A stretch of 64,000 nucleotides of DNA from Silurus meridionalis (lineage: Eukaryota > Chordata > Actinopteri > Siluriformes > Siluridae): the NCBI RefSeq assembly GCF_014805685.1, contig NC_060906.1, positions 8,637,346-8,701,345 on the forward strand, written 5' to 3'. The notes below the pieces were generated by a model. That model was not told where the DNA came from. It did not search any database and worked only from the letters and a program-made list of their open reading frames with translations. The position numbers and the translations under genes were made by a program. Shown here piece after piece: positions 58,701 through 64,000 of the stretch. The stretch's first letter is position 1; the number at the start of each line of letters is the position of its first letter.

Positions 58701-59566
58701 GTTTTCCAGACATCATGCTATTATTTGACACAAAACATATATAATTGTTATACACAGTTGAATTGTTTTATTAACTTCAGAAGAATAAAAAAAATGAGCA
58801 ACAAGATCAGGGACTGTTTATAGTTTATACAGTATAATAATAACGATCAAGTATATCATGCTATTTTTGTAAATAAATGTTAAATGTAATTATTAGAATT
58901 TTGCTATAATATATTAAGGTGTAAAACACTCCAAACCATGAGGTTGTAATCACCCTCTCGCACTGATTCCTATTAAAGCATGCCTCATCATATTTTATTT
59001 CTTACATAATGACTGACATCACTGTTGCCACGGTGGCATGATATTTCGAGTGGATGAGGTCTATAAAAGTGCTTTCTGAAATAGTCGGGGTGTGCCCATA
59101 TGTGTGACTGGGTGACTTTACCTCTTGGCAGACATTTTAACTGGTTTCTGTCAGCAGACAGCAACTGTAGATCAGGTGCCCAGGACACACATCTCTGATT
59201 TCTTCTAGTCAGGGTCCTAGTGCTCACAACCCCTCGGCTCCCTGAACACATCGATAGACTCTTTAGTGAATTATTTCCTAACTGCAGTTGTTGAAGCCCA
59301 TGCAAATGCAAATGGCCTGAATCAAGAGGAGCCAGAGAATGCAATGCATTATGTGATAGATCTAGGGCAGTGGCAGTTGCTGGGATATGTGAAGGGGCCT
59401 TGGATAATCCCAGTGAGGCACAGTTGACGACCAAAGACTTTTCACATATGCAGGAAGCTGGGCAGGAAGTGATGGGCGATAGGGTTTGCACCCCACACAG
59501 CTGGAAGATCAGGACTGCAATGCAGTGTACAATACAGGACACTAACATCACAGCAAGCCTATACAA
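48598..59566 (-). CDS. lrrc66: LRRC66-like LRR/Ig membrane protein with giant repeat tail
   Basis: Four exons: 59566-59122, 56966-56797, 56721-56379 and 55745-48598. Residues 1-28 are a signal peptide, followed by a Cys-rich LRR N-cap (CPASCICEK), leucine-rich repeats, an LRR C-cap (NRWRCDCNLK) and an Ig-like domain split by intron 3 (VILSCS..HDEGLYVC). The membrane segment is at about 409-432 (LAICLSVFITFIVAFVLGVI), and its similarity to human LRRC66 (as remembered) is the main ground for the name. The neighbours dcun1d4 and sgcb agree. The cytoplasmic tail runs about 2,270 residues: acidic/Ser-rich, then about 29 PKVK-x-YIQF-like motifs. The total of about 2,700 residues is three times the human length. 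The last exon has three frame breaks (near 51249, 49822 and 49093-49134), each equal to one missing base. The molecular role is unknown. Confidence 0.87.
51229..53307 (-). repeat. Seven in-frame 297-bp coding repeats in lrrc66
   Basis: Seven units at exact 297-nt spacing encode 99 residues each (start VPKVKQYIQFSPSES; middle GQSISLQAIPKVQRYIQFRQ; end EDSFLGQIPISFDE). Units alternate between an 'SNRSNLSTP..ICFKGQ..RYVEF' type and an 'SHKPNISTP..MFFKGQ..RYIQF' type, giving a 594-bp higher-order period. Each unit holds two copies of the short motif. Confidence 0.96.
55848..56275 (+). mobile_element. RTE LINE 3' fragment in lrrc66 intron 3
   Basis: 'tacctggggtcaactaggcaaagtaatggagagtgtgtgagg' matches 9779-9825 of the 7.7-10.3-kb LINE, and 'gtgaagaggagggtatatcggtagacgaatgctg..gatggagccccc' matches 10150-10200. 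Decayed and in opposite orientation to lrrc66. Confidence 0.88.
56379..56721 (-). CDS. lrrc66: lrrc66 coding exon 3
   Basis: The acceptor is atcacatag. Encodes LDLSYNLLATIPVPDF, the LRR C-cap (NRWRCDC..VVCFSP..LTC) and the first half of the Ig domain. The donor is CAAG|GTACTA, phase 1. Confidence 0.9.
56797..56966 (-). CDS. lrrc66: lrrc66 coding exon 2
   Basis: Acceptor tctattttag, donor AAAG|GTAACA. Encodes the LRRs VLQLSHNRISEIG and LSELQLHHNLITTI. Confidence 0.9.
57320..57545. mobile_element. Dispersed repeat, family B, copy 1 (lrrc66 intron 1)
   Basis: 'ccacttgttcttccttagaccatctttggtaggtgttacccactgcagatcagaaacatgcc' and 'acgcttgcccatttttcctgcttccaacacatcaactt' match the copy at 59.6-60.0 kb. 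Confidence 0.75.
57546..59115. other. lrrc66 intron 1 remainder
   Basis: AT-rich, with no further LRR exon found. I looked for one because the LRR count is low. Confidence 0.45.
59122..59566 (-). CDS. lrrc66: lrrc66 coding exon 1
   Basis: Start MYRLAVMLVSCIVHCIAVLI (signal peptide), LRR N-cap and first LRRs (ALDLSHNALHSL, LQQLQLGNNSLKSL, LLSADRNQLKCLPR). The donor is AGAG|GTAAAG. The upstream 40 bp abuts a transposon-like repeat. Confidence 0.88.
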
Positions 59567-59597
59567 TACAGAGAAATAGGTTTTTTACCAACAGGTA

Positions 59598-60017
59598 TAT
59601 ACACTGACAAGGCATAACATTTATAGTCACCTTTTGCTGCTAAAACAGTCCTGATCCCTTTAAACATTAACAGCATGAACTTCTACAGGAGCTTGTCTTT
59701 TGGATCGGACCACACGGGTCAACCTTCACTTCACACGTGCATCAATAAACCTCGGCAGCCCACGACCCCGTCTCCAATTCACCACTGTTCCTTCCTTGGA
59801 GCACTTTTTATAAATACTGACCACTGCAGACCAGAAACATCCAACAAGAGCTGCAGTTTTGGAGATCCTTACGCTTGCCCATGTTTCCTGCTTCTAACAC
59901 GTCAACTTTGAGGACAGAATGTTTACCTGTGCCTAATAAATCTCACCTGCTAACAGGTGCCATGATGGAGATAATCAGTGTTATTCACTTCACCACTATA
60001 ATGTTATGCCTGTTCAG

Positions 60018-60025
<8 letters not shown>
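59598..60025. mobile_element. Family B repeat, copy 2, at the lrrc66 5' end
   Basis: Inverted ends 'acactgacaaggcataacat' and 'atgttatgcctgttcagtgtg' enclose 'ttggatcggaccacacgggtcaacctt' and 'caccactgttccttccttggagcactttttata'. It begins only about 30 bp upstream of the lrrc66 ATG, so the proximal promoter or 5' UTR would lie in transposon DNA. Confidence 0.82.

Positions 60026-60028
<3 letters not shown>

Positions 60029-60097
<69 letters not shown>
60029..60097. repeat. (TA)n microsatellite
   Basis: About 68 bp TA run next to the family B repeat. Confidence 0.96.
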
Positions 60098-60103
<6 letters not shown>

Positions 60104-60473
60104 TAATTATTTTGCTCTTTTTATTCCTTAAGGTGTGAAAATATTCTACTATATATGACTATTTTAACTTTGCCAGCAGGATTATGTCTCACAAAACTGT
60201 ACAAATCTCTAACAAAGTACATTAAAAAAGATAAATCACAAACCTCATCATTTAAAAAACTGTTCTTTAAATGTGTACAATTTTTATCTTTAAAAAAAAA
60301 AGAAAAAATATTAGTACCTACCTCCCAAGGCTTTTAAAGCCACTTCAGAGGAAACACTGAAACTTGTTCAGAACGTATCATCCAAACACTTGTGACTGTG
60401 AAATTCTTTGACTTTGAATCGAACCCACCCTAGATCAAAGTCTGCACTGTATTGCTGAAGCATGTGAACACAA

Positions 60474-60533
<60 letters not shown>
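60474..60533. repeat. (CA)n microsatellite
   Basis: About 55 bp of CA. Confidence 0.97.
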
Positions 60534-60537
<4 letters not shown>

Positions 60538-60539
60538 AT

Positions 60540-62450
60540 GCTGTTGTAAATAACTTGCACTCGATTGAGAAGTTAATTTCTTACTATGTGTTTGCTCCAC
60601 CGAACCTCTGTAATAATAATAACAACTATAAGGAACGCATGTAAAATCCCAATCATAAATAATCACATGACTTTTTTTTTTTTAAATATTCAAATTTATT
60701 TATTCAATGCAAACATTTGAATGAAAAATTTCCCTTTTAATTAGTCATAATGTAGCATGGTTATGAACTGCAGCACAAAAACAACAAATTCAAATAAATA
60801 CTACAATTGAAATCCACGAGCCAAACAAAATGTGTTATATTGCACAAAATATCAAGCAACTCCAAAACCATACTTATCGAGAATAACATAAAGCACAACA
60901 CGGTCGAAAATTATTTTAAGTGCATCCATGCCCTTTTTTTTTTGCACACGTTACGGTAAAAATTATATGGCACCGTTAAATAAAGTAAACGTAATTGGGC
61001 TGTCAGACTGCAAAACATTTTAGAAAGAAAAAAAAACCCCAACCAGTAGTGTCAGTTTATCCGATATTTACTATAATCCGTGATGACAGCAGTTGGTTAA
61101 GTGACCTATGAATGCGAGGTTATGTGATATAGTGAATATTTCTTCCCTTTTAAAGACTCTATATTGCTAATACATTTTATTTTCTTAAAAAAAGTAAACT
61201 GAGATGATTTGTTTTACAGTGAAGTGCATGTGTGTGTGTTTGTGTTTACACTGTATATAAACACAGGAAATCCCTGACTTGCGATCGAGATGCGATGACC
61301 TCATCATAACTTAAAAGTATGGTAAGTTGAGACATGGCCCAGCCTACCCAGGAGTCTTAAAGAGAATGGTGATCAGCCGATAAAAAAGGAAAGAGACAAG
61401 AGTTCAAATTGGGCTTCGGAACACCAAAACACAGAACCATATACGTGCTCTAACACAGAGACAACTGAACTCTGTCGGCAGCTGGCGAGGGCAAGACATC
61501 AAAAGATCAGAAGACACTACAATTGTGTAGTGTTGCTATCGCCATCCTAAGTCGAACCATCGAAACTTCGGGGCTACCTGCATGTGTGTGTTTATATATA
61601 TATATAGACACGTAAAGTGAGAATGCTTTCAAAAATAGTCGTCACATTAATCCATTCGTCAGCATTAATACTTCTAAGTACACTTGTACAATGTCGGGGA
61701 TTCATTACCTAAAACAGAAACCGCTGTGTATGAGGCTTAAAAGTGAGTGAGCAGAGTTCCTTTAAAATCTGCGTTTAAGTGTAACTAGAAGAACTGACTG
61801 TTTTGCATGGAAAATGTGGTCACACCAAATATTAATTCGATTCAGATTTCTCTTGTTTATTTACTTTCCATTTTGTTAATTGATCCAATTCAACTGGTGA
61901 TGCTTCTATACTTCTATTTTTGAATGCACTTACTTTACAGTATTTTTCTCGTCTGCTGAAAACTTTTACAAGTTTTCAAGTATCTGACACCTTGTGTAAC
62001 ATTCCATGACCCACAAGCTGCCTGGATTTTCCCAATAGTTTTTATCAGACAAAATGTGTTCTGGGACATATTGCGGATTTCAGAAATTGCTACACTAAAA
62101 AATAAAATAAAGATATAATTTGATATAATACTGGCAGAAATACTTATCTATTCTTCATATCAACTTACTGCATGGAAGAGCAATCAGCTTTAAAAAAAAA
62201 AAAAACAACAGCATAAAAAATGCCAAGGTGAATGAATGATAAACCACCGGGAGTTCTTTGGCCAAGTCGTTAAGTAATTAAAAAGAAGAGTGTTTGTGTA
62301 AGGTGGGGTTAAAGGTTCAGAGTAATTATTAAAAGACTTAAATACCCTTAAATGCCTTACATACGGTAAAATCAGAATGTGAGTGTATTTAGGTTTTATG
62401 TAATTACGGCTATAGATCAATCTTTACTTAACCATGAATTTGTGTTGAAG
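60540..62450. other. Intergenic between lrrc66 and sgcb
   Basis: AT-rich. A possible decayed DNA transposon spans about 61262-61585, with ends 'caggaaatccctgacttgcgatcga' and the weak inverse 'taagtcgaaccatcgaaacttcggggctacctg'. No exon is supported. Confidence 0.4.
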
Positions 62451-62459
62451 TACACAAAC

Positions 62460-62465
62460 TTTATT
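62460..62465 (-). terminator. Possible poly(A) signal of sgcb
   Basis: The minus strand reads AATAAA about 75 nt after the sgcb stop. The resulting 3' UTR would be short. Confidence 0.45.
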
Positions 62466-62539
62466 TCGCAGAGCTGTTATCAATTCTCAACAGGTGTGTG
62501 TGCGTGTGTGTGAGGGAGTCTTGTGAAATTCCCATCCTT

Positions 62540-62743
62540 TCAGTGCACCACTCTACAGGGGTTGTCCGTGGTCTGGCAGCCCATGTTGGGGTATTTGACC
62601 TGCACTCTGAAAAGGGTTCCGTCGGCACACATACAGAGCTTGTACCTCTCAACATCGTTGAAGTTAAACCCACCTCCCACAGAGGTGTCAGGGATGAGTG
62701 ATGGACTGAACATCACGGAGCCATTCAGGATAATGCTGTTCTC
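62540..62743 (-). CDS. sgcb: sgcb last coding exon
   Basis: The acceptor is tttttcccag. Encodes ENSIILNGSVMFSPSLIPDT through YKLCMCADGTLFRVQV to NPCRVVH and stop. Confidence 0.95.
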   Translation of the reverse strand, partial: ENSIILNGSVMFSPSLIPDTSVGGGFNFNDVERYKLCMCADGTLFRVQVKYPNMGCQTTDNPCRVVH

Positions 62744-63575
62744 CTGGGAAAAACATGATAAACGCAGATTAGCAGGTGATTCTGAAGGGTCTATTGTAGT
62801 AAGGGACGGCAAGATTCGGTGCATCGGCATAAAAGTGAATGATGTGATGCATCGGTTTTAAAAATGTGCGTCAGATACAAGTTGGCAGTTGTTTAGCGAT
62901 GGAAATGTTTTATTTATATATAATAATTAGATATGCTACACTTTTATTATATAAAACGTGACCAATAATTTGTGACCAATTTTTGATAGAATACGACTAC
63001 GGAGACCGAGGCGTGTCCTGAGGGTCACATAAAATACAGATTAACATGGCAGAGGTAGAGCTGCATCTTCTTTTTTTTTTCTTTTTTTCTACAAAGGCCT
63101 GTTTGTGAAAGGGCCATGTGTTAGAAGTCAGAAGGCACTTATGTACATTTATAATTTACTGTCTGTCTGTACCAAAAAAAATTTAAGTGTATTACCTGTA
63201 CCATTTTGAGTGGCAAAGCATCACAATTTTTTCCATTGCATTGTACTGCACTGCATCGTGATAGGGGTGTTGTACATAACACATACATTAATGCCTTGTA
63301 TTACAGCGCCCCAAGATCCAAGAACTCAATGTGTTGGTTTCATGTAAGTACATGCATCTCTGCTCAGTTCTTCAAATCTCCACTCTTAGACTAAAACACC
63401 TGTATTATAGAGGAGCAGCTCTGCAGTAGAAGATCGTACTCACAGCTTTGAGCTCGATATCGCCCCCCATCCTGAACTCGATCATCTTGCCCATGATGAA
63501 GACGCCCTCGTTTCCACGAACGATGGCCTTGCCGTCACCTTTGATCAAGAGATCGGACGATGCGTTGCTGGTGAT
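62540..63575 (-). CDS. sgcb: Beta-sarcoglycan, last two coding exons (partial)
   Basis: Exons 63575-63444 and 62743-62540 encode the extracellular C-terminal part of beta-sarcoglycan: ITSNASSDLLIKGDGKAIVR, NEGVFIMGKMIEFRMGGDIE, then ENSIILNGSVMF and the Cys-rich end with RYKLCMCADGTLF, MGC and NPC before the stop. In family members these cysteines form essential disulphides. The protein is a single-pass type II member of the sarcoglycan complex that links dystrophin to the matrix in muscle. Signal anchor, cytoplasmic N-terminus and earlier exons lie beyond the right edge. The frame is intact. Confidence 0.96.
62790..63400. other. sgcb last intron
   Basis: Contains a 'cggtgcatcgg..gatgcatcggttttaaaa' segment that looks repeat-derived but was not classified. 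No extra exon. Confidence 0.35.
63444..63575 (-). CDS. sgcb: sgcb penultimate coding exon
   Basis: A 132-nt, in-phase exon with acceptor attttacag and donor AGCT|GTGAGT. It carries the conserved AIVRGNEGVFIMGK segment. Confidence 0.95.
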
Positions 63576-63639
63576 CTGTAAAATCATTTAATAGTGCCTT
63601 TATATCAAAATGGGGTTGAGGAGGTCAGAACAGGACATC

Positions 63640-63855
63640 GGAGATCTTCCACTCTACAACCTTCATTCAGTTGATTTTGTGCACAGGAGCACTGCTATAC
63701 TCAAACAGGTTTGGGTCTCTTAGTTCCAGTGAATGGAAAATTGCAAAGATACAGTAAACAAGTGCATATGTTTGCTTCCAACGTTTTCCTAATAGTTTGT
63801 GGAAAAACGTGTGTGATGGTCAGGTGTCTACATGCTACTTGCCATAGGAGTATAT
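63640..63855. mobile_element. Family A repeat, copy 8 (sgcb intron)
   Basis: 'tcttccactctacaaccttcattcagttgattttgtgcacaggagcac', 'caaacaggtttgggtctcttagttccagtgaatgg' and 'gtgtgatggtcaggtgtctacatgct'. Confidence 0.75.
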
Positions 63856-64000
63856 ATCTTCGTTCACAAACATTCTACAATTAATTACAGAAATATCTGC
63901 TGTGTATTGTTTAATTTGGAAGGCATTTTGAAAGGGTGAAAGGAAGAACATAACTTGACATGGCGTTCCAATTCAGACGTCAAACATCTTTCTCAACTCT

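Noticed and set aside
57000..59110. Search for a further LRR exon in lrrc66 intron 1
   Set aside because: Exon 1 and exon 2 join in phase, and no additional LxxLxLxxN pattern with splice sites was found on the minus strand.

Overview
The window looks like nuclear DNA of a ray-finned fish. It has multi-exon genes with GT-AG introns, many (TG)n, (CT)n, (TA)n and (GGAT)n microsatellites, and a dense load of Tc1/mariner, mariner, pogo-like and hAT elements, RTE-type LINE copies and tRNA-derived SINEs typical of teleosts. A catfish-like fish is my guess from the repeat flavour only. No bacterial, CRISPR or viral gene content is visible.

Layout. About 1-18.4 kb has no coding exon I can support. 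It holds simple repeats, a modular AT-rich minisatellite (2.6-3.8 kb), a hAT-like element split by an RTE LINE (6.9-10.5 kb), then a pogo-like and a Tc1 element side by side, a second Tc1 relic, a candidate conserved noncoding block (15.0-15.65 kb) and a (TG)n-linked VNTR (17.6-18.3 kb). About 18.49-19.1 kb is CpG-rich with five CCAAT boxes on the minus strand and a perfect minus-strand splice donor. It is probably the promoter and first exon of a gene running leftward, mostly outside the window. A tRNA-Asp(GTC) gene lies at 21.6 kb on the minus strand.

Four protein-coding genes follow. They are ociad2 (+, 26.7-29.3 kb, first exon not found), dcun1d4 (+, 32.87-44.48 kb, all 11 coding exons), lrrc66 (-, 59.57-48.60 kb, 4 exons) and sgcb (-, last two exons, 63.58-62.54 kb, remainder beyond the right edge). 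From memory, DCUN1D4-LRRC66-SGCB are consecutive on human 4q12 in the same orientations, and OCIAD2 is a proximal 4p neighbour, so the order independently supports the calls.

The genes are not an operon and act in separate processes: OCIA-domain membrane protein, cullin neddylation cofactor, LRR/Ig single-pass membrane protein, and dystrophin-associated sarcoglycan. The most unusual object is lrrc66. Its single 7.1-kb last exon encodes a huge cytoplasmic tail with about 29 copies of a short PKVK-x-YIQF-like motif. Fourteen of them lie in seven exact 297-bp units that alternate between two types. The same exon carries three frame breaks, each equivalent to one missing base, with no in-frame nonsense codon otherwise.
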